Below are positions 35,147 through 42,613 of a stretch of 64,000 bases of DNA, in pieces. The DNA is taken from contig JAYRVF010000012.1 in NCBI GenBank assembly GCA_041918675.1, positions 124,001 to 188,000 on the forward strand, in the 5' to 3' direction. The number at the start of each line of letters is the position of its first letter. Position 1 is the first letter of the stretch. The translations under genes were made by a program, and so were the position numbers. The notes under the pieces are model-generated. The model was given only the letters and a program-made list of their open reading frames with translations. It was not told the DNA's origin and searched no databases. This stretch comes from SCUB01 sp041918675 (GTDB taxonomy: Bacteria > Pseudomonadota > Alphaproteobacteria > Rhizobiales > Xanthobacteraceae).

Positions 35147-36115
35147 TCAGGCCGTCCGGCGCTTGAACTGTCCGGTCTTGCGGAAGCGCCAGAGATAGGA
35201 CGGCACGATCGCTTCCATCGTCGAGGGCGCGATGGCAAAGGCCTCGAATGTGCGCCGCGCGGCCTTGGCCTCGTCGGAAACCACATTGTCGCGCTTGAGT
35301 AGTTCGACCTGGTCGGGCGTGAGCTTGAAGGCGCCCGGCGCGTAGCGCAGGAAATAGGACTGGAACTTCGCCGCGAAGAACGGCAGCGGCACCAGCAGCC
35401 GCTCGCGCTCGATCACGCGCAGGATGAATTCGAGAACCTCGCGGAAGGTCACGATTTCGGGGCCGCCGAGTTCGTAAGTCGTGCCGGGCGCGGATTTGCC
35501 CTCGACCGCCTCGGCCACCGCCCTCGCCACGTCGCCGACGAAGACCGGCTGGAAGCGCGTCTTGCCGCCGCCGATCAGCGGCAGCACCGGGGAAAGCTGG
35601 GCGAGCAGCGCGAAGCGATTGAAGAACTGATCCTCCGGACCGAAGACGATCGAGGGGCGTAGGATCGTCGCGCCCGGCGCGGCCGCCAGCACCGCCTTCT
35701 CGCCGAGCGCCTTGGAGCGCGCGTAGACGGATTTGGAATTCTCGTCCGCGCCGATCGCCGACACATGCACCACGCGCGCGCCGGCCGCGGCCGCCGCCGC
35801 GGCGATGGCACCGGCTCCGGCGGCCTGGACCTCGGCGAATGTCTGCTTGCCGGATTCGGCGAGAATGCCGACGAGATTGACGACGACCTGCGCGCCGCGA
35901 ATCGCGGCCTCGATGGAGTCGCCGTAGCGCAGATTGGCCTGCATCGGCTGGATCTGGCCGACGCGGCCGAGCGGCTGGAGATGGCCGGCGAGATCGGGCC
36001 GGCGCATGGCCGCGCGGATGCGGAAATCGCGCCGCGCCAGCGCCCGGATCACGTGACGTCCCACGAAACCAGAACCGCCGAAAACGGTGACGAGCGTTTC
36101 GCTGTTGGTTGGCAT
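35147..36115 (-). CDS. NDUFA9-like NAD(P)H-binding protein (atypical SDR)
   Basis: A 322-residue Rossmann-fold protein similar to the complex I NDUFA9 subunit family. It starts MPTNSETLVTVFGGSGFVGR at the ATG at 36115 (after AGGGGAG), where GGSGFVG is the nucleotide motif. VVNLVGILAESGKQTF, VHVSAIGADENSKSVYARSK and ILRPSIVFGPEDQFFNRFA are typical of the group. The YxxxK motif is present as YARSK. The bacterial members are not proven complex I subunits, and a coenzyme Q or lipid-related role has been suggested for relatives. It converges on uppP. Confidence 0.85.
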   Translation of the reverse strand: MPTNSETLVTVFGGSGFVGRHVIRALARRDFRIRAAMRRPDLAGHLQPLGRVGQIQPMQANLRYGDSIEAAIRGAQVVVNLVGILAESGKQTFAEVQAAGAGAIAAAAAAAGARVVHVSAIGADENSKSVYARSKALGEKAVLAAAPGATILRPSIVFGPEDQFFNRFALLAQLSPVLPLIGGGKTRFQPVFVGDVARAVAEAVEGKSAPGTTYELGGPEIVTFREVLEFILRVIERERLLVPLPFFAAKFQSYFLRYAPGAFKLTPDQVELLKRDNVVSDEAKAARRTFEAFAIAPSTMEAIVPSYLWRFRKTGQFKRRTA

Positions 36116-36357
36116 GGGTTCACTCCCCTTGGCGGAATCGCGCCTTATCCGACCCCCCGCGAATACTCGAACGGGCCCGCGCTGTACAGGCGGCTTTGGT
36201 GGGATTTTCAGCCTCGCGCACGGCCCGGCACGACCTGGCTCCCGGCACGCCAAGACGCTCCCCCGGGGGTAGTTCGGCAATTGCCCAGATGCTTGCCCGG
36301 TCGCGGCCCGATCCGAAATTGACAAGCCGGGCCGCGATCCTTAGTGATCGCGCCTGG

Positions 36358-36442
36358 GCCCAGGTGGCGGAATTGGTAGACGCGCTGGTTTCAGGTACCA
36401 GTGGTGCAAGCCGTGAAGGTTCGAGTCCTTTCCTGGGCACCA
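36358..36442 (+). tRNA. tRNA-Leu (anticodon CAG)
   Basis: An 85-base class II tRNA. The acceptor stem pairs GCCCAGG with CCTGGGC, the discriminator is A and the CCA is encoded. The anticodon arm is CTGGT-TTCAGGT-ACCAG, giving anticodon CAG for CUG codons. The variable arm is long and the T arm reads GGTTCGAGTCC. It stands alone, directly before the accessory patch with the glycosyltransferase and IS remnants. No repeat of its 3' end was found downstream. Confidence 0.96.
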
Positions 36443-36742
36443 ACCCGACTTTCGAACGAAGAAAGTTCGCGATTTTCGAAGTGCGCCGATCCGGCGCCGG
36501 TCGCCTGCCGCCGTGGCGGCATGACGCAAGCGGGTGAGAATCGGCCGGCAAAGGCGGTCGCTGGCCTGGCGCTGTTCGCCGGGCGCTACCGCCGCATTTC
36601 CGTCACTTGAATCGATTGATGGCGGCCGCCGGACGCTGCCAAGAGCGGTCTTCGCGCGGCTCACGCGCCACAAACGGCACCTGAGAGTCCTCGGGATGGT
36701 CGGTGGCAGATTCCGGCGCACGCCGCGCCACGCCCTTTCGTG
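36443..36742. other. Spacer between tRNA-Leu and the glycosyltransferase
   Basis: About 300 bp holding the first copy of the family-3 repeat (36481-36559). The remainder shows no gene. Confidence 0.4.
36481..36559 (+). repeat. Family-3 direct repeat, copy 1
   Basis: Begins GTGCGCCGATCCGGCGCC and continues through a CCGCCGTGGCGG stem to ATCGGCCGGCAA. It is about 85 percent identical by eye to 38592-38670 in the same orientation. The two copies enclose the glycosyltransferase gene and the IS3 remnants. Confidence 0.75.
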
Positions 36743-38020
36743 TTACTGACGCCGAGGAAACCACGCCGGTTTGAGGCGCCGACGGATCGCCCTGGGTGTG
36801 AAGGTGCTGCCGATTCCGATCCAAGCGCGCAGCCGGCCGCGGGTGTCGAGGTCGGGCGGAGCCGCGCGACTGTAGTCCGGGTCCTGCCCTGGGTATCGGG
36901 AAGTCGACTGCTCCCGCAAGCGCGCGGACAGGACCTCGAGCAGAACGTCGACGACCCGCTCGGCCGCAAACTCCGCCCGCGCCCTGGCATACCCGTTCCG
37001 GCCGAGCCGTCGCCGCAGGTCGTCATCCCGCCGCACGAGCGCGAGAGCTTCGGCCAGAGCCTGCTCGTCGCCCTCCGGAACCAGGATTCCGTCGACCATG
37101 TGGTTGATGAGCTTGGCCGGCCCGCCGGCCGCGAAGGCGACGACCGCGCGGCCGTGGGCCCAGGCTTCGATGACGGTCCTGCCGAACGTCTCGGGCCCCC
37201 CCGAATGCGAAACGGATGCGACGGCGACGCACGAGCAGTCCTTGTACAACGGGCCCGGATCGGCGACGTAATCGTGGAGAACAATGCGGTCGGACAGGTT
37301 CAAGTCCGCGATTTGCGCTTGCAGCGTCCGCAACAATTCGGCGATCGGACGGTAGCCGTGGGAACGCGCATGCCAGTCGACGCCGGCGTCTCGCAGCAAA
37401 GCCATGGCGTTGATGAGATGGCGGTGCCCCTTCCAGTGATTGACGGTGGCGAGATGCAGGAGCGGGGCGTCCGGCGCGGGCTCGCTCGGCGCATCCGGCG
37501 GAAGTTCCACCATGTCGGGCACCACCACGGCCCGCAGCGGGCCGGCCGGCGCAACGATGCGGTCGAGATAGCCCTGCCTTTCCAGCACGACGACGTTCGG
37601 CACCAGCACCGTCGCGCCGGTCAGGCCGGGGAGCAATCGCTCCGTGTCGGGCCACAGGAAGTCGCGGATATAGAGGAAGCTGCGTTCGGCAAGGGGCGGA
37701 AGCCAACGGCACGCGGCGGCGAGAATGCGCGCGGCGATCCAGGTGTTCGCCACCACGGCGGACGGCGCGAGCCGCATGAAGAGGCGGATGAACTGGCGCA
37801 CCGCATGATCGAACGGCGCGTCTTCCCACGTGTCGACGACGACGAGCTCCGTGAGCGGGCGCCGCGAGGGGGCGATCTCGGCGACGTGAAGGGCGGATTC
37901 AGCCATCACGCCGACGCGGACGTTCGGCGGCAGGTGCCGCAAGATGATCTCCATGCTCCGTTCCGCTCCACCGTAGCCCGGACTGGTCGAAACGAAGAGG
38001 AGTGGTCCCGGACCTCTCAT
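36743..38020 (-). CDS. Glycosyltransferase family 4-like (GT-B fold)
   Basis: A 425-residue GT-B glycosyltransferase. The N terminus MRGPGPLLFVSTSPGYGGAE has the GGAE/R acceptor-side loop. The C-terminal donor domain has LLHLATVNHWKGHRHLINAM, RIVLHDYVADPGPLYKDC and the E-x7-E-like segment GGPETFGRTVIEAWAHGRAV. The last ~50 residues (QSTSRYPGQDPDYSRAAPPD) look disordered and basic. No other polysaccharide genes adjoin it. Its setting between direct repeats and decayed IS sequence next to a tRNA gene suggests acquisition by transfer. Donor and acceptor are unknown. Confidence 0.85.
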   Translation of the reverse strand: MRGPGPLLFVSTSPGYGGAERSMEIILRHLPPNVRVGVMAESALHVAEIAPSRRPLTELVVVDTWEDAPFDHAVRQFIRLFMRLAPSAVVANTWIAARILAAACRWLPPLAERSFLYIRDFLWPDTERLLPGLTGATVLVPNVVVLERQGYLDRIVAPAGPLRAVVVPDMVELPPDAPSEPAPDAPLLHLATVNHWKGHRHLINAMALLRDAGVDWHARSHGYRPIAELLRTLQAQIADLNLSDRIVLHDYVADPGPLYKDCSCVAVASVSHSGGPETFGRTVIEAWAHGRAVVAFAAGGPAKLINHMVDGILVPEGDEQALAEALALVRRDDDLRRRLGRNGYARARAEFAAERVVDVLLEVLSARLREQSTSRYPGQDPDYSRAAPPDLDTRGRLRAWIGIGSTFTPRAIRRRLKPAWFPRRQ

Positions 38021-38239
38021 GAACTGAAAATCCGATCGACGAGGAGCGGAGCCCGTCCCGGCGCGGATCCAGGAGGATGCTTTCGAGATTGCTGGAGACG
38101 ATGGACGAAGAGCGAATTGGGTCTCCCTGCGATGTGACTCGATAGGGCGAAGTCGCCCGTCTCGGCCTCCTCGCGTGGTGCATGGCGGGCGGGGGTCATC
38201 GATGGTTCATCGGAAAAATCGGGTCGTAACACCAAATGC

Positions 38240-38580
38240 ATGCGAGGAATCGCGATTGAACGACGTGATTGTGAACCCGCGGTCGCTTGTGAAAAATTAC
38301 CGACGTCAGGCGAATTGAGGGCGCTGGAAGACGAGAACGTCAGACTTGCGAAGCCCTCATTTGGAGCGATGCTGGACGCCGTCACGGACATTTCCGTACA
38401 CGAACCGCGGTCGGCCCCTTGGCCGATCGAATGTCTCTTTGCCAATCGCAGCTTGACGGACGATGCGGCCGACCGGTGACTTCGTCAAGACGCCGCGCAA
38501 GCAGGTGAACCGCCACCTGATTGTCGGCTGGTCGATGAGCGCTGAAATGACGGCCTGGTTGGTCGCCGACGCCGCTCTTG
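38240..38580 (+). pseudogene. Decayed IS3-family transposase fragments (OrfA then OrfB)
   Basis: In one frame (about 38310-38390) the sequence reads GELRALEDENVRLAKPSFGAMLD, which matches the leucine-zipper end of IS3-family OrfA proteins (typically LKALEDENAxLKKLLAEAMLD). In another frame (about 38505-38580) it reads RHLIVGWSMSAEMTAWLVADAA, matching the integrase core of OrfB (typically SRxxVGWSMSAEMTAQLVTDA). The rest of both genes, including the DDE residues, is missing and no terminal inverted repeats were found, so this is an old, non-functional remnant. Confidence 0.7.
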
Positions 38581-38591
38581 AAGGCCGTCCG

Positions 38592-38670
38592 GTGCGCCGA
38601 TCCGGCGCCGTACGCCTCCCGCCATGGCGGCATGATGCAAGCGAGCGAAAATCGGCCGGCAAGGGAGGTC
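38592..38670 (+). repeat. Family-3 direct repeat, copy 2
   Basis: Second copy of the GTGCGCCGATCCGGCGCC element, here with a CCGCCATGGCGG palindrome. It lies 2.1 kb from copy 1 in the same orientation, immediately after the OrfB-like fragment and 32 bp before family-1 copy C. Confidence 0.75.
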
Positions 38671-38702
38671 TTCTGTCCCGCCGCGCCCGCTCAACCATGA
38701 CA

Positions 38703-38804
38703 ATTTTGGATCGAATCGATCCAAAATCATGAACGTGATCGATTCCAATGAGTTAGAGCATGATGTCGTCCGAAAGCCGCTTCGCGCTTTTCGGCATCAT
38801 GCTC
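38703..38804 (+). repeat. Dispersed double-hairpin repeat, family 1, copy C
   Basis: The first hairpin is a perfect 12-bp palindrome with one central base (ATTTTGGATCGA/TCGATCCAAAAT, 38703-38727). The second pairs GAGCATGATG with CATCATGCTC (38756-38804), with an inner CCGAAAGC/GCTTTTCGG stem. It is the best-preserved of the three copies. A family-2 repeat follows after six bases. Confidence 0.82.
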
Positions 38805-38810
38805 GAGGCA

Positions 38811-38925
38811 AGCGCAAATCCCGCCGGAGTGGGAACCGCTTTTGCGAATGGGATTTGCTCAAGGCCTTGAGTCTGGGGCATTTCATTTCGGCGAGACGAT
38901 TCGGTCTCGCCGTGAGATGCTCTAG
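38811..38925 (+). repeat. Dispersed repeat, family 2, copy 1
   Basis: Contains GCAAATCCC/GGGATTTGC arms (38814-38822, 38850-38858) and a perfect CGGCGAGAC/GTCTCGCCG hairpin (38889-38912), ending ATGCTCTAGA. Related copies lie at 49469-49572 and 59533-59620. It occupies the leader region of the RNase D-like gene. Confidence 0.65.
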
Positions 38926-38967
38926 ACCCTTGATTCGAAACACGTGCATCTTGAAGAGAGCCGCCGC

Positions 38968-39582
38968 ATGACGATCCGTCTTCACCGGGGAGACCTTCCC
39001 GACATCGCCCGCTACCAAGGCGCGATCGCGATCGACACCGAGACCATGGGGCTCGACCCTCATCGCGACCGGCTTTGCGTCGTCCAACTATCCGGCGGCG
39101 ATGGTTCGGCGGACGTGGTGCAAATTCCGCCGGGCCAGATCGACGCGCCCAATCTCATGGCGCTGCTGGGCGATCCGAAGGTGCTCAAGATCTTCCATTA
39201 TGCGCGGTTCGATCTCGGCATCCTCTACAAGACCCTCGGCATCATGCCGGCGCCGGTCTATTGCACCAAGATCGCCTCGCGCCTGTGCCGCACCTATACC
39301 GACCGCCACGGGCTCAAGGATCTCGCCCGCGACCTTCTCGGGCTCGATCTGTCCAAGCAGCAGCAATTGACCGATTGGGGCGCCGAATCGCTCACCGAGC
39401 CTCAGGTAGCCTATGCCGCCTCCGACGTGCTTCATCTCCATGCGCTCAAGGACCGGCTCGACGCCATGCTCGCCCGGGAAGGGCGCGAAGACCTGGCGGC
39501 GGCGTGCTTTGGCTTTCTGCCCACCCGCGTCCGCCTTGATCTTGCCGGCTGGGCGCAGGAGGATATTTTCGCCCATTCGTGA
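38968..39582 (+). CDS. RNase D-like 3'-5' exonuclease (short form)
   Basis: A 204-residue DEDDy exonuclease. The motifs are AIAIDTETMGLDPHRDRLCV (Exo I, Asp and Glu), KIFHYARFDLGILYKTLG (Exo II, Asp) and YAASDVLHLHALKDRL (Exo III, Tyr and Asp). The HRDC RNA-binding domain of full-length RNase D is absent, as in the short alphaproteobacterial proteins usually annotated ribonuclease D or ribonuclease H-like. It probably acts in tRNA or small RNA 3' trimming. It sits upstream of lptC, the order usual for Hyphomicrobiales. The ATG at 38968 is chosen; a GTG lies eight codons upstream. Confidence 0.9.
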   Translation: MTIRLHRGDLPDIARYQGAIAIDTETMGLDPHRDRLCVVQLSGGDGSADVVQIPPGQIDAPNLMALLGDPKVLKIFHYARFDLGILYKTLGIMPAPVYCTKIASRLCRTYTDRHGLKDLARDLLGLDLSKQQQLTDWGAESLTEPQVAYAASDVLHLHALKDRLDAMLAREGREDLAAACFGFLPTRVRLDLAGWAQEDIFAHS

Positions 39583-39785
39583 AAATCGGCCCCGTCCGGC
39601 CGGTTTCCGCCGCTATCTCGTCATACTCGCGCGGCTCAAATCCGCCGAGAGGATATTCGCGTAGGGGACCATCTTGCCCGGCCTCATCGGCCCTGGCCTT
39701 ACGAGATCGCCGCGAGCCGGAGACGGTCCTGCGGTCGCGGTCCCCTCGGGCGGCGAAAAGGGCCGGCCCATCCCGGAGTGAACGC

Positions 39786-40478
39786 GTGTCGAGACTGCAG
39801 GTTCAATCGCGATCCGGGATCGAGGCGCGCTTCGCGACGGCCGCGCGCCACAGCCGGCGCGTTCGTTTTCTGCGCGTCGCCATTCCCGCCGTCGTCGTCG
39901 TCGCGCTTGGCGTGACGGCGCTGCTGTCGGTCTTCAATCCCTGGCGCATGATCGTCAAGCTGCCGCTCAATATCGGCAATCTGGTCGTTTCGGGCACGAC
40001 CATCACGATGGAATCGCCGCGCCTGTCGGGCTTCACGCCGGACAAGCGGGCCTATGAATTGTCGGCGCGGGCGGCCGCGCAGGACCTCACCAATCCCAAC
40101 GTGGTCGAGCTCAACGACTTGCACGCCAAGGTCGAGCTGGAGGACAAGTCGACGGTTCAGCTCGACGCGCGCAAGGGCGTGTTCGACACCAAGACCGAGA
40201 TGCTCAAACTCGACGAGGGCATCATCCTGCGCTCGTCGACCGGCTATGAGGGTCATCTGCAGGAGGCGATCGTGGACATTCACGCCGCCTCGGTGGTCTC
40301 CAGCAAGCCGGTGTCGCTCAAGCTTCTCAATGGAACGCTGGACGCGCGAAATCTCGCGATCAGCGAGGGCGGCGATGTCGTGCGTTTCGATGGGGGCGTT
40401 TCCATGGAGCTGATGCTGCCGCAAAACGAAAGCAAACAGGGCTCCCAGGCGCCGGCCGACGAGGACGAAAAGCAATGA
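39786..40478 (+). CDS. lptC: LPS export protein LptC
   Basis: LptC is the bitopic inner-membrane protein that passes lipopolysaccharide from LptB2FG to the periplasmic LptA bridge. The 230-residue protein starts with GTG at 39786 after GGAGTGA. It has one membrane anchor (VRFLRVAIPAVVVVALGVTA, about residues 25-45) and then a beta-jellyroll domain (MESPRLSGFTPDKRAYELSA, LDARKGVFDTKTEMLKLDEG). It overlaps lptA by 4 bp (ATGA). Confidence 0.93.
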   Translation: MSRLQVQSRSGIEARFATAARHSRRVRFLRVAIPAVVVVALGVTALLSVFNPWRMIVKLPLNIGNLVVSGTTITMESPRLSGFTPDKRAYELSARAAAQDLTNPNVVELNDLHAKVELEDKSTVQLDARKGVFDTKTEMLKLDEGIILRSSTGYEGHLQEAIVDIHAASVVSSKPVSLKLLNGTLDARNLAISEGGDVVRFDGGVSMELMLPQNESKQGSQAPADEDEKQ

Positions 40479-41188
40479 GCGGGGCGGGAGCGCGCATCGT
40501 GGTCTTGGCGTTTGGCGCGATGCTGCTGGCGGCGGCCGCGGCCGGTCCGGCGCGCGCCCAAAGCTCGGCGTCGGGCGTGCCCAACGCGTTGCAGGGGTTC
40601 TCGCAAAATCGCGGCAAGCCGGTCCAGATCGACGCGGCGAGCCTCGAGGTTCGCGACAAGGATCGCGCCGCCACCTTCTCGGGCAATGTCCGGGTGCGGC
40701 AGGGCGACACCGAGCTCAAATGCAAGACGCTGGTCGTTTTCTACGAACGCGGCGGCGGCTCCGTCAGCGCGATGAAGGCGGCGACACCCGGGCCGGACGG
40801 GGCTCAGCAGATCCGCCGGCTGGAAGCGCGCGGCGGCGTCGTCGTCACTCAGAAGGATCAGACCGTCACCGGCGAAAGCGGCATCTTCGACATGAAGGCC
40901 AACACCGTCACGCTGCAAGGCGGCGTGGTGATGACCCAGGGCAGGAACGTGCTGCGCGGGGACCGGCTGGTCGTCGATCTGACGAGCGGGGCCGCGCGCG
41001 TGGAATCGGGCAAGTCCGGCGGCGGGCGCGTGCAGGGCCTTTTCCAGACCGGAGGCAATGGCTCGGCGATCGATCAGGGGCTCCCGAAAATGCCGTCCGC
41101 CACCTCAGGGACGCCGGCGGCCCTGCCGCAGTCCCAGCCGCAGCCGGTACCCCCGCGAAATTCCGGCCAGCCGCTCAGGCTCAATTAG
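40475..41188 (+). CDS. lptA: LPS transport periplasmic protein LptA
   Basis: LptA (OstA family) forms the periplasmic bridge for LPS transport to the outer membrane. The 237-residue protein has a signal peptide (ARIVVLAFGAMLLAAAAAGP, cleavage near ARAQS). A beta-jellyroll follows: PVQIDAASLEVRDKDRAATF, then SGNVRVRQGDTELKCKTLVV. The repeated TFSGNVRV / VTLQGGVVMTQG elements are typical. A proline/glutamine-rich tail (PQSQPQPVPPRNSGQ) is an alphaproteobacterial feature. It is translationally coupled to lptC; lptB follows after 349 bp. Confidence 0.93.
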   Translation: MSGAGARIVVLAFGAMLLAAAAAGPARAQSSASGVPNALQGFSQNRGKPVQIDAASLEVRDKDRAATFSGNVRVRQGDTELKCKTLVVFYERGGGSVSAMKAATPGPDGAQQIRRLEARGGVVVTQKDQTVTGESGIFDMKANTVTLQGGVVMTQGRNVLRGDRLVVDLTSGAARVESGKSGGGRVQGLFQTGGNGSAIDQGLPKMPSATSGTPAALPQSQPQPVPPRNSGQPLRLN

Positions 41189-41537
41189 GCTGCGTGGCCT
41201 TCCGCGTATGAGAAATGCCGGCCGAGCGTTATTCCGATATTTTTTCAATTGGTTATGGACAGGCGGTCGGCTCCCGGCGCCTCGCTTGCGCCGGCGGGGG
41301 TCGCGCGCCGCGCCCGCGCGATATTGTCGAAACCACCCACACGCGATAGCCAGAAGCCTCGCCACTTTTGCCGCGATGCTAACATCTTGAACAGGTGCAC
41401 GATCTGATCGGCGAGCCGACACCCTTTGACCGGATTGGGCTACTAGGCAGCGCGTGGCGGCTCATTCATTGTCGAAGCGGCGATTCGAATCGCTACGATC
41501 AAGCATGTATCGCCAGCGCGGGGGATACCGGAGGCGC
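41189..41537. other. lptA-lptB spacer
   Basis: These 349 bp between genes on the same strand include an AT-richer patch (41225-41260) and a GC-rich stretch. The lptB frame is open back to 41454 without homology. No RNA or repeat was recognised. A promoter for lptB-rpoN could lie here. Confidence 0.35.
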
Positions 41538-42452
41538 ATGGTCGATTTCCTGAGGAACTTCCGCAAGCGTCGCGGCGGCGGGCGTGGATTTGGCCGCGCG
41601 CCGATCGACCTGCCGTCGCTCGGTGGACAGATTCCGGCGTTCTGGCGGCGCGTGCCGTCGCCCAAGCGCGGCGGCAACGGCAAGGCGCCCGCCGAGGCCG
41701 CGCATGGGGGCGAGCGTCTCGCGCCGAAAACCGATTATCTGGCCGTCTTCGACCTTGAGAAGCGCTACGGCAACCGGCAAGTCGTGCGCGGCGCGAGCCT
41801 TTATGTGCGCAAGGGAGAGGCCGTCGGCCTGCTCGGTCCCAACGGCGCCGGCAAGACCACCGTGTTCTACATGATCACCGGTTTGATCAAGGCCGACCGC
41901 GGGCTGATCGAACTTGGCGGGCACGACATCACGGCGCTACCGATGTATCAGCGCGCGCGGCTTGGCATCGGCTATCTGCCGCAGGAAGCCTCGATCTTTC
42001 GCGGACTGAACGTGGAGGACAATATCCGCGCGGTGCTCGAAGTCGTCGAGCCGGACCGCCGCCGCCGCGAAGCCGATCTCGACGCGTTGCTCGAGGAGTT
42101 TCATATCACGCGGCTGCGCAAGACGCCGTCGATCGCGCTGTCGGGCGGCGAGCGCCGGCGCGTGGAGATCGCGCGGGCGCTGGCGACGCGGCCGAGCTAC
42201 ATGCTGCTCGACGAACCCTTCGCCGGCATCGACCCGATCGCCGTCGGCGACATCCAGAAGCTGGTGCGCCATCTGACCAACCGCGGCATCGGCGTCCTCA
42301 TCACCGACCACAATGTGCGCGAGACGCTGGGGCTCACCGACCGCGCCTACATCATCTACGCCGGCGAAGTGCTGATGGAAGGAAGCCCCGAGGAAATCGT
42401 CGCCAATCCGGAAGTCCGCAGGCTCTATCTCGGCGAGGAATTCCGCATGTAG
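41538..42452 (+). CDS. lptB: LPS export ABC transporter ATP-binding protein LptB
   Basis: LptB is the ATPase of the LptB2FG complex that extracts LPS from the inner membrane. The 304-residue protein has Walker A GLLGPNGAGKTTVFYMITGL, the ABC signature LSGGERRRVEIARALATRPS, Walker B YMLLDEPFAGIDPI, and the LptB-type C terminus RRLYLGEEFRM. An N-terminal extension of about 60 basic residues (FLRNFRKRRGGGRGFGRAPI) precedes the ABC domain, longer than enterobacterial LptB (~240 residues). GGAGG four bases before the ATG at 41538 supports that start, but earlier ATGs exist. Confidence 0.94.
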   Translation: MVDFLRNFRKRRGGGRGFGRAPIDLPSLGGQIPAFWRRVPSPKRGGNGKAPAEAAHGGERLAPKTDYLAVFDLEKRYGNRQVVRGASLYVRKGEAVGLLGPNGAGKTTVFYMITGLIKADRGLIELGGHDITALPMYQRARLGIGYLPQEASIFRGLNVEDNIRAVLEVVEPDRRRREADLDALLEEFHITRLRKTPSIALSGGERRRVEIARALATRPSYMLLDEPFAGIDPIAVGDIQKLVRHLTNRGIGVLITDHNVRETLGLTDRAYIIYAGEVLMEGSPEEIVANPEVRRLYLGEEFRM

Positions 42453-42571
42453 GCCGGCATGAGCCGGCCCCGAGACCGCCGGCCCGGTAACCATGTTCCA
42501 ATGCCAGTCTGGGGGGCTGGCCTGCGAGAGGTGCGGCCTCAAGGCCGTGTACATTCGCGGCAAAAAAGCGT

Positions 42572-42611
42572 AAGCAAGAATTGGACCAATTGTCAGGAAT
42601 GGTTCTTGCTT
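42572..42611. promoter_or_regulatory. Perfect inverted repeat abutting the rpoN start
   Basis: AAGCAAGAA (42572-42580) and TTCTTGCTT (42603-42611) form perfect 9-bp arms, and a second palindrome AATTGGACCAATT (42579-42591) lies inside. The right arm ends two bases before the rpoN ATG and the only AGGAA ribosome-site candidate is in the loop. It could be an operator or an RNA hairpin controlling rpoN translation. Confidence 0.6.
42594..42610 (+). promoter_or_regulatory. Sigma-54-like -24/-12 motif just upstream of rpoN
   Basis: CAGGAATGGTTCTTGCT has GG and GC separated by exactly ten bases and the TTGC -12 element of the sigma-54 consensus (TGGCACG-N4-TTGCW). It overlaps the inverted repeat and ends four bases before the rpoN ATG, too close to serve as the rpoN promoter. 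It could instead let RpoN holoenzyme bind and repress its own gene. Confidence 0.4.
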
Positions 42612-42613
42612 AG

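Larger units (their letters stand above)
38021..38967. other. Repeat- and IS-rich intergenic region
   Basis: These 947 bp hold no intact gene. In order: an AT-richer stretch (38020-38240) without recognisable content, decayed IS3 transposase fragments (38240-38580), family-3 repeat copy 2, family-1 repeat copy C, a family-2 repeat, and the short leader of the RNase D gene. Confidence 0.6.

Noticed and set aside
38017..38445. 142-codon minus-strand frame in the repeat-rich region
   Set aside because: No homology, and it runs antisense to the recognisable IS3 OrfA fragment.
36443..38943. Integrative island using tRNA-Leu as attachment site
   Set aside because: No integrase gene and no repeat of the tRNA 3' end was found at the far edge; only a weaker island-like claim is kept.
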